Of a DNA stretch of 64,000 nucleotides, positions 1 to 10,574 are shown piece by piece. This stretch comes from Paragorgia papillata (taxonomy: Eukaryota; Cnidaria; Anthozoa; Scleralcyonacea; Coralliidae). The position numbers and the translations under genes are program-made. Location: the NCBI GenBank assembly GCA_035771165.1, contig JAWNZC010000031.1:104501-168500 (forward strand), written 5' to 3'. The notes under the pieces are model-generated. The model did not search any database. It had not been told where the DNA came from and saw only the letters and a program-made list of their open reading frames with translations. Within the stretch, counting starts at the first letter, position 1, and each line of letters opens with the position of its first letter.

Positions 1-1308
1 GCCCGCGCGCGATCGCATAACTTATTTAAGTCAGCTATGCAGATTTTAAGTTATTTTGAGTGATATTTACTCCTGTTTGCCATTACAACGCCGACAACTC
101 GCTGACATCTCGCCGACAACTCTTGGCAAATTTTGTTCGATAATTGCCTATCGGCCGAGATGGTTTTCGTCAAATTTTACCAAATTATTGCTAATCTACG
201 AAATAATTACAACAAACAAATGCTTATACTTACTTTCGGAGTTGTTAGAGCCTAAATTTTCGTTTGTTTCGCTTATATATTGACAAATAAAAGCCATTTT
301 CTTCTTGTCCATACGCAATGATGCTCACGGGATTTTAACAGCCCGGAATTCAGATTAGAGCTCGGTTAATACTTCATGGCATATCGTTATAAAGGCTTCA
401 TTTTAAAAAGGGATCATTCAGGATCGTTTTAAGCCCTAAGGGGGTAATTTCGGTCAAAACCTCGCAGGTTCACAACAAATCAAAGTGATCCGTCCCCGAT
501 CCGTCACTGGTAGCGGATGACTATCGGGCCGGACGAGAATTAAACTCGTCTGGATTAAATTCGTCTATTTTGCGACGTTTAGCGCAGGACTAATAGTTTT
601 ATGTAAAGCGATGTTAGTAAATAGATAAATGAATGATAACTGGCCATTTCCTCTGAGAAAAAAAATATTTCGGCCCTCACAGGGAAAACACTTCCGATTT
701 CCCCGCTTCGAGTCGTCAATTGGCTCATGCTAGGAATAATGACCATCCTATATATTTTTTCTGATTTTTGTATTTTAGCTTCGGGAAATCTGAACTTGAT
801 GTTCTCATCAAGGAAACTTCATTTACCTGGCAAGTGAACCCTTCTCTCAATAACAATATTCTATCTTTTCCTTTAGCACTATTTTAATTTCGGCCACTGT
901 TCTTTATTGCCTTTGCCTACTTACCCCCGCGTCCTTATATCATGTAAATATTTATCACCCTAAAGATATCACAAGACGTTTGTAAATTAAATTATATTTT
1001 CCCAAAACTTATTTTTGTTATTTTTATTTTTGTTTTATTATCTTTTTAACAAGTTCCTGAGGGTGGTCCGAATTTTAAGAAAATAATAAATAATGTTTTA
1101 AAATTCGTTCTCGTCTAATAGCAAAAATTATACTTCAACCCCTTTCCGATAACTGAGATCTTATAGAAAGAAAAAGTCGAAGACGTCACACGTAAGTGCA
1201 TTAGGGTTCTTCTTCTGTCGGTTGGTTTGACATGCAGTCGAACCTCTATTATTATCCTTTGATATTTTGAAACGTTTAGTAAAATCCTACTTGTTGGTGT
1301 ATATATTT
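1..1308. other. Non-coding, nothing recognised
   Basis: I see no supported gene in this stretch. Short open frames here have no recognisable domain. It is AT-rich with scattered poly-A and poly-T runs. Confidence 0.6.
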
Positions 1309-1311
1309 TAA

Positions 1312-1647
1312 GGCGCCGTTCATACTATACAGGATAGGCTTTCCCGCCGGCACAAAACGGCAAATAATTATGCCGTATGATACAACCCGTGATGCAACCA
1401 ATCATCAAGCTCTATTCTATTAATTATATTTACTTACGAAACGATTTCGATCTTCGTTCACACTGGATCTGAAACGGCACAAAAACCTATCCGATAAAAG
1501 ATGCACCTCTTTCGAGATCAGAGCGGTGCAGCCGCGCTCCGACACAGAAATTGTGCCGGAAGAGGCGTTTTGTGTGTGTGCAGAAGGCTTATCTGGTATG
1601 GTTTTCGTGCCGGCACAAAAGTTATCCGGTATAGTGTGAACGGGACC
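1312..1647. mobile_element. Harbinger-like MITE, TAA target duplication
   Basis: The left end reads GGCGCCGTTCATACTATACA and the right end, reverse-complemented, reads GGTCCCGTTCACACTATACC; similarity continues to a shared GCCGGCAC about 45 bp in. The element is flanked by TAA at 1309-1311 and 1648-1650. A 3-bp TAA/TTA duplication with G-rich termini is the signature of PIF/Harbinger elements. At 336 bp with no coding capacity it is a non-autonomous copy. The short minus-strand open frame inside it is incidental. Confidence 0.8.
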
Positions 1648-2031
1648 TAAGAAAGGCAAGATTTTTACTCATTTTTCACGTGTTTTTTTTTTTCTTCGAA
1701 GAATTATTAAACATTTCGTTACAGAAAGAACTCGGAATCCACCGAATGAAAGCTTTGGACATCCGATCCTGTTACATCGGTAGTGGCTGTGACTTGGTTA
1801 GGAGGTGGTTGTTCTAAGCTTGTGCACCAACTTTACAGTGCAGGGAGTGTGGTTGCGATAATAACTATACTAAAAATATGCCTTCTAAAGCATTATAAAG
1901 ATCCTTGTCAATTGACAATTCGACATTTAAAAGAGGAGGAAATCCAGTTAATGAATATTAAAACAAGTAGCAAGCCTTTTACTATTAAGTTGATGTGTCA
2001 TCTGGAAGTAGTATTTTATTTGTAAAGACTA

Positions 2032-2808
2032 GTTTCTATATAATCGCCGGTATAATTGCTATTGATCGTCAAATCGCTGGAATCGTTAAAACGAACGATT
2101 GCTGTGAGTTGCTAGCAATCGCTGGAATTGTTTCCATATAGGCTGTTTTCCATTACGTCCGCTCTGCCCGCGCGGGCGGAGCGAGCTTTGAAAGTTGGAA
2201 AATTCAACTTCCAAAGCGAACTAAATAAAGCACGCCCCATCCGCTCGGTCAAAGCGGACGTAATGGAATGGAACATATGATCGCTCGCGTTTATTGCATG
2301 CGAGAGCGTGCTTCCAAATGATTCAGCAGACGTTATATCAGATCTCGAACCATTGGTCAAATTGGTCACTGAACCAGTGAAAGTCTATATGACGTACGCG
2401 CATCGACGACTCACACAAACACGCTTTCCAAAGAAGGAGACTGGCGGGGTCTTGTTGCTGCAAATAGATCGATTAGTTTTTCTATATCTTAAAAAAATAA
2501 AGCTCAACCAGTACAATAAACAAAGAAAGCATCGTTTTTTGGTTTACAAAATTTTCCAAGAAGGACAATGGCAACGACTCTAACACACACACTTTGAGGT
2601 GCTTTGCCTGAATGATAGATAATATATTCTTTTTTCAACTGACTACCGTTTGATTGCTCAATCGCGCGATTGTATATCTAAATGATCGCTCGCGATCGTT
2701 TATAATTGCTCACGACCGTTGGGTCGCTAAAAGTGTTTTAATAAGGTCACCGTCGATTGCTCTGGATCGTTGGTTATCAACGGACATTGTCGACGATTAT
2801 ATGGAAAC
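2032..2808. mobile_element. Nested inverted-repeat element
   Basis: The ends share GTTTCYATATAATCG in opposite orientation (2032-2049 and 2791-2808). A second palindrome lies inside at about 2145-2275, with TTCCATTACGTCCGCT facing AGCGGACGTAATGGAA. This suggests one MITE inserted into another. No clean target duplication was found, so the outer limits are approximate. Open frames across it are by-products of the palindromes. Confidence 0.5.
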
Positions 2809-2879
2809 CGGGTTAAACCAATCAGCTCTTTGGCTGAGCTACACAGCTATAACTTGCACACTCTCTCCGTGTTCTACTG

Positions 2880-3033
2880 CATAACAATTAGGAGTCCAGA
2901 CCGTCTATTATACTCTGGCTCTGAAAGTTTGTGAAATTTCATAACAATTTTTGTGAACTTTTTTTGTGAATTTGTGAACTTTCATAACAATTAGAAGTCC
3001 AGACCGTCTATTATACTCTGGTTCTGAAAGTTT
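2880..3033. repeat. Pair of 51-bp direct repeats
   Basis: Two nearly identical copies (2880-2930 and 2983-3033) share the core AGTCCAGACCGTCTATTATA and are separated by a T-rich 52-bp spacer. This looks like a local duplication. Confidence 0.75.
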
Positions 3034-3180
3034 TTCGACACTCCGATCTATCCGAGTAAAGAGTAAATATTGTTGTAAAGACATATATCTATACCCTCTT
3101 TAATTCGATCACCTAGCTCCATTAAATTATTTAGCAGGGATATATCTTAGCTCTGAATAAAAGAGAAATATCTTCTATTA

Positions 3181-3775
3181 GGTTGGCTCTCGACTGTTCC
3201 TTCAAAAGTTGAAAAAATATATATGCAACTTTCAACCTCAGAAAGTGCTCATGAATATTTAATAATTTGAAAAAGAATGAAACTAACGTCATGCATATAA
3301 TAACGTTGAAGTCATTAAATACTGCTAACAGGTAATGTGTTTCAGCCGTTGTTATGACAACAGTAACGTTTCAAAATGGCCGTAAATTTACATTTAATTC
3401 AATTTATTTCAAAAACGAGTTTGTTGACCTCCAATTATTTTGCCTTAAAACATTTCTTTAAATTTAGGTAATCAAAAGCCAAATTTTAACAAATTCTGTA
3501 GATCCAATTACGGTTTTCTATTTTTCAAAAAAAATTAGATGGCACGAACTAGTTTTCAAAATAAATTGGATTGAATGTAAATTTACGGCCATTTTGAGAC
3601 GTCACAGTTGCCATAGCACCGGTTGAAACACATTATCTGTTAACAATATTTTATGCCCTGAACGTTACTCTATATGCATTATGTTAGTTTCACCCTTTTC
3701 CAAAATACTCATGAGCAGTTTCTGAGGTTGAATCTTTAAATGTTTCCACTTTTGAAGAAACAGTAGGGAGCCACC
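3181..3775. mobile_element. Foldback MITE, TTA target duplication
   Basis: Arms of roughly 250 bp are inverted copies of each other. Near the centre both contain AATGGCCGTAAATTTACATT in opposite orientation. Ends are GGTTGGCTC and, reverse-complemented, GGTGGCTCCC. TTA flanks both ends (3178-3180 and 3776-3778), which fits PIF/Harbinger. The element is 595 bp and codes for nothing recognisable. Confidence 0.8.
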
Positions 3776-5110
3776 TTAAGCCCACCAATTTTGTTAATTA
3801 TCTAGCAAGTAAATTTTTTGTCGAAGTCCGAGCAACCAGAAAAGTTTGTCAAAAATAAGTCCTTTACCTATATTGCTATCTTACCCTCTTTTCAACTTCG
3901 AGAAAACCCAGAAAAACTTGTCCCTGTTTCCACAGTGAAGTTTCTTCCTGGTTCTTCACTTTCCACAACACTTCTTCCGTCGTATTTCTTGCCTGAATTG
4001 ACAACTTTAATTCGGAAAAATTGCCCAGGAAACGATAACTGAACTTCATGCAAACGCCCAGAACGTAACGTCCTAAATAAACGTTCATCCACGGAGAAAC
4101 TAGTGAAGAAGTAGAGTAAGCTGCCTGATTATCCTTACGGTAGACAAGGCGATAACCTATAGAATAAATGAAGATAAACTTAACTAGAGCACATCGGAAA
4201 CATTAGGCAACCAATGTGTCTGTAAGCCCAGTGAAGGTGAAAATCTTGCCATGCATGGAATTCACTTACGCGAGTAAAAAAACAATGCAAAAAAGATTCT
4301 GCAAGCTTTGGGATGAACTGCAGCACATCCTGCTGAGAATTTCAGTACTCGTAAATAAGCGAACAACAGAAGGTGATTTAGTTGCGAAATCGCTTTGGTA
4401 CCCAACAACGCTTTCTTCATAATTTTTGTAAAAAAACAAAATGACTAGTTTCTAAACCTTATACTTACATATAGTACCACTACTTATTTAGGTTTTTATG
4501 TATGTATTTACTGTTATTTCATAGTAAAGTACATGCACGATCAGTACACAATTACATACAATATACTTTTTCGTATTTAGTCATTTCAGCTTCGCGAAAT
4601 AAAATCACACAAAGTGTTATTATAACTATACCGCAATTGTTTCAAATGTTGACCTATAGAGCGCTCGGTCATGATGTCGTAACTATCCGTTTAAATATAC
4701 ATGTACAAGGAGAAGTTTAAATTCAAAATGTGTGTTCATCATTGTAGAATCGAATCAATCCCCATAGTCTATTAATGTTGAGTTTGGAATAGAATTACGG
4801 TTCGGAATAGGGATTTGTTTGGAGTTTGGGTAAAAGCTAGAATTAAAAAGAGGGCATTTGAACATTAATGATTATTGTTAATTAACCACGATATTTCACA
4901 AGTGAGCAAAAATGTATTGCATAAAAAATAGTCCTATTGATTCACAAAAAATACGCAGTACACTCTAATGCGTTTCATATGATAATCGACACATGTGAGA
5001 TTATCGTGATTAAACACACACATGAGAGATTATCGATTTTATTAATGGCTGGAAAATTAATAAACTAATCTATTTTATAAAATAAATGCTAATATTTTAC
5101 CAGATTATCT
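3776..5110. other. Non-coding, nothing recognised
   Basis: Several short open frames occur on both strands between about 3818 and 4720, but none has a recognisable domain and overlapping frames of similar length exist on the opposite strand. I support no feature here. Confidence 0.55.
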
Positions 5111-5114
5111 AATA

Positions 5115-5345
5115 TATTAAGTATGTAGATATGTTTTCCGGAAACATCACGTAAAATATTTATTTGCTAATCTTTCGGCATTTCACGCAGGCCTTCATCA
5201 GAGCAATAAAAATAAGTTGTTGGCGCACGTAAGCAACTTATAAACGACGTTTTTAAAGCTTAGTTTATTAATGACGTGGGCCTACAGCTTATTGTTATAG
5301 CGCTGATGAAGGCTTGAGTGAACATGCCGAAAGCTTAGCATATTT
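5115..5345. repeat. Inverted pair of CTGATGA/GCCGAAA motifs
   Basis: Right arm, plus strand about 5282-5345: CTGATGAAGGC, 12 bases, GCCGAAAGC, then ATATTTTACGTAG. Left arm, minus strand about 5115-5203: CTGATGAAGGCC, then TGCCGAAAGATTAGC and ATTTTACGTGA. CTGATGA plus a short stem plus GAAA is the conserved half of a hammerhead ribozyme core, and such motifs occur in the terminal repeats of Penelope-like elements. The third core piece, NUH after stem III, is not convincing in either arm, so this may only be a remnant. Confidence 0.45.
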
Positions 5346-5422
5346 TACGTAGTGGTCCCACAAAACTTTTAAAGGATTAATATTTAGTATGGTTTAGTGA
5401 ACAGTTTACAATATTCAATTTA

Positions 5423-5473
5423 TGCGGATACTGGTATTTATTATAGTGAACCAAATAAATACCAGTATCCGCA
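5423..5473. repeat. Perfect 18-bp hairpin
   Basis: TGCGGATACTGGTATTTA at 5423-5440 is followed after a 15-nt loop by its exact reverse complement at 5456-5473. The arms are too perfect to be chance, and the hairpin may be the remains of a small palindromic MITE. Confidence 0.85.
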
Positions 5474-5479
5474 CGTACG

Positions 5480-6010
5480 CCATGCGTATCTATTTTTATG
5501 ATGTTGCCGTTTGAATGACCATTTAAGCTATAGAGAGTTTATTAGCGTTTGTTGAGGAGTGCTTGCCCAGGTGTTGATTAAATTATTAATTAAACTATAA
5601 CAATCCCTACCCAGCACACTATAGATACGATTTAGTTCATGCTAACGACCCTGTTTGCTCGTTGTTTGTTTGTACGAATATGGCGTCTACAACCTGGTTG
5701 TTCGCCTTTTGGTTTTCTTTATTAGGCCAGACTGACAGTGTTTACTATCCACTGCATGACGCAAAAAACACCATTTCAGATACTCAACAAAGCAAGATTG
5801 ATTCGTGAGCCAAACCCAATGGTTCGTATCGTCGAAACACAAGCCAGATTGGGCATTTGTTCAAACAGTTTAAACATTGCTTTTAAACTATAAACCGTTA
5901 GAGACTGTTTAACTTCCATGCGTTTGTGCACTTCAAGTTGCAGGTTCATACAGTTCTATATAGTCAATGATTCAAGCGGCTTGGGAAACATTCCGAACGG
6001 TTGATTTAAC
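5480..6010. other. Non-coding, nothing recognised
   Basis: There is no open frame of note and no repeat that I could define. Confidence 0.5.
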
Positions 6011-6013
6011 CAT

Positions 6014-6050
6014 TTATATATATATATATATATATATAAATATATATAAA
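6014..6050. repeat. (TA)n microsatellite
   Basis: A run of TA dinucleotides with one interruption. A shorter (TA)n occurs at about 6245-6266. Confidence 0.95.
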
Positions 6051-6299
6051 CTATTTACAGAACGGACACGAATTCTGTAATTAGTTCATTGGCGTAGTAA
6101 TTTTTCTAAAAAAACGTTGTCTAAGTCGAGTAAATCAAAGCTAAGGTTTATGTAAATCAAGAGGAATCTGTATCACATATACAGACACTCATTAAACATG
6201 GATTTTCTTTGTGTTTTCCTCATGAATTATTAATGAGTTTTAGAAATATATATATATATATATATTGTATGTTTTTTATAGTCTTTCAATCAATTCGAA

Positions 6300-6969
6300 C
6301 TCGTCGTGGTCTTGCTTATATATCCGCTTGTGTCATGTTGTCTTTACGCTCATCTTCGGTCGTCAAGTCTCCGTCTTTTTGTGATCCGGTTTGACGTTGC
6401 TTGTCGTATGACGTATATGTAGTCGGTTTCTGTTGTACACCCAGTCCTTTACCTCAATGATATATCACCTGTCACTGGGTCTAGCACGCACTGTTCCTCT
6501 TCTCCAGTCATACGTTTTACCATTTAGATTGGTATTCCATATCTTGCAAAGTGTCCTTTGAGCTTGTTGATGATCGCGGTGGTTAGGCGGTCAACTTCTA
6601 TGAAGCCTGAGTAATAGTCGACAGTGGTTAGGTAATTTCTTTCTTTGCATTCTTCTACTGCATTCTTTAAGTCTAAATTACTCTCTAGTAATAACAGTTC
6701 TTGTTGCTTACTGGTTACACTAAAAACTATTTTGTCTCGTATCATTCTTTCTTTCTCCTTGAGGTTGCACGACTCAGCATAAGAGTATAACTTTGTTAGA
6801 AACGTGTCGAAAGGCTCTTGGAAAGGTACTTTTCAAAAACGAAATGATTGAAGAACTTCATTTTGCCACGTGTTGCAATACTCCTTTAGTTTCTCAAGGA
6901 CTTTAGCTGGATCGTTTCTTCATCAAATTCGAAATGATCATAAACCTCGAGGACTTGCGGTCCCGCCAT
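6300..6969 (-). pseudogene. Ty3/Gypsy remnant: gag joined to integrase
   Basis: On the minus strand a gag-like start (MAGPQVLEVYDHFEF) at 6969 runs, with one frame change and one in-frame stop near 6833, into CNLKEKERMIRDKIVFS, a segment typical of gag in this class of metazoan Gypsy elements. At about 6625 gag switches directly into an integrase core piece, YLTTVDYYSGFIEVDRL then HFARYGIPI. A further integrase tail with RYIIEV- and YNRNRLH-like segments follows in another frame to about 6300. Protease, reverse transcriptase and RNase H are missing, so this is an internally deleted copy. No LTR was identified. Confidence 0.7.
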
Positions 6970-6979
6970 AGAAATAATA

Positions 6980-7995
6980 TACCTAGAATGCGGGCTCCTC
7001 TCTCTGGTCAGTCATAAAATTATCGGAACAAAATGACGGATTTATAAGGGCAATAGGAACTCTCCACAGGACTTTTTAACAGTTTATAACATGGCCGTGC
7101 TTGGTGATGTTGGGGAGTGAACGATGGATATATTTTAGCACTGATTTTCTTGGGTTTTTTTCACCAGGAAACTTACTGGATTAGTGAATTTAAACATAAA
7201 GGTATGTGAAGTGCAATATCCTTCGACAAAACATTTCGAAAATCAAACTCTGGATGTAGACATGGCGATGATAGCGATAGTGGCCTTCACGAATGGTTTA
7301 CATTAATATATTTCAATGATTCCCACTTGCCAATCTGTCACACCGTACAAGTGATTTATACTGAATGTGGAGGATTACTCAAGGAGACAGTAAGTGTCTT
7401 GTTGTTGTTTTTTAATCTAGTACTAATAGGGATTTCTGGCTGGAGATTTGTGAAATATAAAATATGTATATGCGCCTGTCATAAGTACATCACAGTCTTT
7501 TCGACATCATCTATTATTGACATCTTAAATCCGTGTTTTTTTTCTCATAGTTTCCCTTACGTATCTAACTATTTTCCTTTCTTTTCAACAGGTTTCGATG
7601 CAGACAATTTCTGAGTTTCAAGTTTTGCATGAGGGTATAAATATAAACTGGTTTTTATTTATACTATCAGAATGCCTATGCCTAATTAAACTGTCTCTCT
7701 CTCGCGTTTGCTTCTCCTTTCTCTCTTTTCCGCTCTTTTTTCATTATCCTCAAATGTACCTCTTGTCCCGTATTATCCATAACAGCAACATATGTTATTT
7801 ATATACAATATATACAACAATACATCGTCCCCTATTCTTAACTAGATACAGTGAAATACTGTCTGTAAACGTTTAGTGTCTATGTGTATATTGGGATGCG
7901 TGTCTTGTTTCGTTGACTACGTCTCAGTGGGGGTGTTGCATCTTTATTTCCTACACAGTAGCTTCTGTCATCGTCTTTATCCTCCGCGTCTTCTG
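6980..7995. other. Non-coding, possible Gypsy flank
   Basis: The stretch lies between two minus-strand Gypsy fragments, and a decayed LTR or untranslated region could be here, but I could not define a repeat pair. The plus-strand open frames are T-rich and domain-free. Confidence 0.4.
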
Positions 7996-7996
7996 G

Positions 7997-8470
7997 TCAT
8001 CGGATTTCTGGATCTTCGATACGTTCGCGTTCGTCTTGGGGTTCGTCCGGTCGATTTTTAAACGATTTGATGTCATCCGGGTGGCGGCACAGAGTGAGGC
8101 CACTTCCTTCTTGTTGCACAGTGACTTTATTTCCTTCTTTGTTTATATCGACGATCTTGAATGCTTCTTGGAGGAAGAGAGTATCGAACTTCCTGGATTT
8201 GTTGTAATTTCTGATCAGTACGATGTCGCCGATTTGTAAAAGAGATTTCTTTCTGTATTTAGAGGAGTTCACTTGATTATCGTTTTCCGTTTTCCACTTT
8301 TGGTCTGTTTCTCTTGCCTTCCTTACGTCATCTTCTGTTGAGTGTTTTCTTGGGAAATCCAGACGTTGTCCATGTCGAAAGAGCGTGGTTGCTCGTGCAA
8401 CACCGGTTGCTGGATGAGGTGTTTGTTTGTAGTTCTTCAGAACATTTCTTAGACTTTCTCTTTCTGTGGT
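7997..8470 (-). pseudogene. Ty3/Gypsy integrase C-terminal fragment
   Basis: Minus-strand frames read KNYKQTPHPATGVARATTLF, then HSTEDDVRKARETDQKW, then KSLLQIGDIVLIRNYNKSRK and SGLTLCRHPDDIKSF. These are the end of the integrase catalytic region (the YRxTPHxATG segment) and the SH3-like C-terminal domain (GDxVLIRN) of Gypsy polyproteins. The upstream catalytic D,D-35-E part is absent. A frame change near 8310 joins the two parts. It belongs to the same element class as the fragment at 6300-6969 but is not simply collinear with it, so either two copies or a rearranged one is present. Confidence 0.75.
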
Positions 8471-8479
8471 ACCATTGTA

Positions 8480-9280
8480 ATGTCAAATTTTCATGGCCTT
8501 GCCCAAATGAGCTTTTGCGTAATCTGATTGGTTCCCTACTACCAGGCTATCAGCTCATATCCTACTAGTAGAGGAAAAACAAGATGGCGGCATGTTTTTT
8601 AAACTGCCGAAAAGAGTTGAAATTGACGGATTTTTATACAGAAAAACATCAACACCCTCAAACCAATGTATAAAAAACAACATTGTGTAAACATACATTA
8701 ACAAATACACAATTTAGCATGGTAAATGGTAAAATTCACCTAAAAATTACGTATTTTTACTTCAAAAACCTGACTAAATTAACGGGTTGATATTAATTTG
8801 TTGCCAAACAAAGAAACTCACAGTTAAAATCAAGCTTACAACACACATTTCGTAGGAGATCACCAGTAAAGAGACATTTTTTATTTAGATAAGCATTTGG
8901 AGTAGTAAAAAGCATGTTCTTTTTCAAAAACAACCAACTAAGTAATTTAGTTTCACTGCCGAAGGTGTTTCAGTTTCATTTTTGCATGAAGTCAAAACCT
9001 TTTCCACGACAGCAACGCTAATATAAACAACTGACCCACCTTTTGACTTCATAAAGGTACCTTTTAATCTTTTTTGTTGATCTGCTTAACACATTTTTTG
9101 CCTCTCGAGCAACATTTATGCAACATTTCAAAGCTGTTTACCGAACAGCTCAGCGAGAAACTCTATGTGAATGCATCATTACGCATGGCGGAAGTATTAG
9201 TTGCCTATGCCGGAAGTTTGTCGTTTGAAACATTTCGCTGCATGTAATTTTGTCTCTTGTACAGTGCTTGGCTATATAAT
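8480..9280. other. Non-coding, nothing recognised
   Basis: AT-rich sequence with no supported gene. Confidence 0.55.
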
Positions 9281-9283
9281 AAA

Positions 9284-9390
9284 ACAGTTATACCATTCGC
9301 TCTCGTCGTATACGAACTAATAGCCAACTCGGCGAAGCGCCTCGTTGGCTATGAGCTCATATACGACTCGAGCTCATGGTATAACTGTTA
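9284..9390. repeat. Long hairpin
   Basis: The left arm beginning ACAGTTATACCAT faces a right arm ending ATGGTATAACTGT. Both contain CGTCGTATA/TATACGAC and ATAGCCAAC/GTTGGCTAT in inverted order around a GCGAAGCGC centre. It is probably the end or whole of a small palindromic element. Confidence 0.75.
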
Positions 9391-9820
9391 AATATACCAA
9401 CTCCTTGCAAAATTAAAATTGGCGGGTTTATAATGGCAAAATAAAATTTCCATTGGACCCCTGTCACGTGACAGAGCCCGAATTCTAGGTCTATTATTTC
9501 TATGGGTCCAGTACAGAGTAATATGATAGCTGTTTGTCGCTGCTTGGGCTTGTTATTATTCCCGCCTATCTTCAACATACATCTATAGTTGACGTTTCCA
9601 TTTCTGCATGAAAACTATCTGCCGGATTACGGTTTGTCAGAACGAGTGTAGGAGGTAAATGAAATTGTGACAATTCCATTTAAAGGTGCATTACACTCCC
9701 TTCTGCGCATGTACGAAACTAATGTTTATATCTATAAGTAGTGATACCCCCCACTGTGGCTGATTCATAATTAATTAGGTAAATTGAAATTTTAATGAGC
9801 TCTGTCAATATCCTCCTCAG

Positions 9821-10150
9821 GCTCCTTTGAGACATCCTAACCCTAATCTCATTATTTATGGATACGTCTTTCATTTTCAGGCTCCTTTGGGACCTACTAA
9901 CCCTAATCTCATTATTTATGCATACGTCATTCATTCTCAGGCTCCTTCAGGACTTCATAACCCTAATCTCATTATTTATGCATACGTCATTCATTCTCAG
10001 GCTCCGTCAGGACACACTAACCCTAATCTCATTATTAATGCTTACGTCATTATTTCTCAGGCTCCTTTGGGACCTCCTAACTCTAATCGCATTATTTATG
10101 CTTACGTCATTATTTCTCAGGCTCCTTTGGGACGTAGTAACCCTAACTTC
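9821..10150 (+). repeat. 60-bp tandem array in left TIR
   Basis: Five full units and one partial unit start at 9821, 9881, 9941, 10001, 10061 and 10121, a period of exactly 60 bp. Each unit contains GGCTCC, then CTAACCCTAATC, then ATTATTTATGCATACGTCAT. So each carries a telomere-like TTAGGGTTAG on the minus strand and a TGACGTA half-site beside an AT-rich octamer-like stretch. Because the period is a multiple of three, long open frames run across it; I do not read them as genes. Repeated sites at transposon ends are often transposase-binding sites, which is an inference here. Confidence 0.95.
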
Positions 10151-10574
10151 CCCCCCTAAACCCTAGCTGTTACTCAACCCCCTGGTTTTCGCTACGTCAT
10201 ACAGCTTATTATTTATGCATCGTTATCGTTAGCTTTCATCCAACCCCCCGTGTAATACGTCATCGCAACCGATAGCTCACCGACTGATTCCCGAAGTCAC
10301 GTCATCAAAAGGCATTCGACTTATATTCCTTATAAGTAATAGTAATTACCTTTTCATGTATACACTTTATCCTACTACCAGTTAACACTTGTGGGACATG
10401 TAAGCATACAGAGCATGCGTACAATAAACTCAAGACAAAATAGACGTTCTTTACAAAGAATTAAAGATAAATTAGTAGACACACTTTATATTTTTATCCT
10501 AAATCTTGTCTAGAGGAATATAGTGGGTTTCGAACATTCTAAATTACTGAATCTGGTGAGATAACTTAACTCGA

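Noticed and set aside
56..283. Short plus-strand frame near the window start
   Set aside because: 75 codons, no domain, AT-rich context, no splice support.
9821..10150. Possible interstitial telomere or chromosome end
   Set aside because: TTAGGGTTAG occurs once per 60-bp unit, not as a continuous (TTAGGG)n tract, and both copies lie at matching positions in the element's arms.
9827..10166. Overlapping 102- and 110-codon frames
   Set aside because: The 60-bp period is a multiple of three, so every frame without a stop in one unit stays open; no protein evidence.
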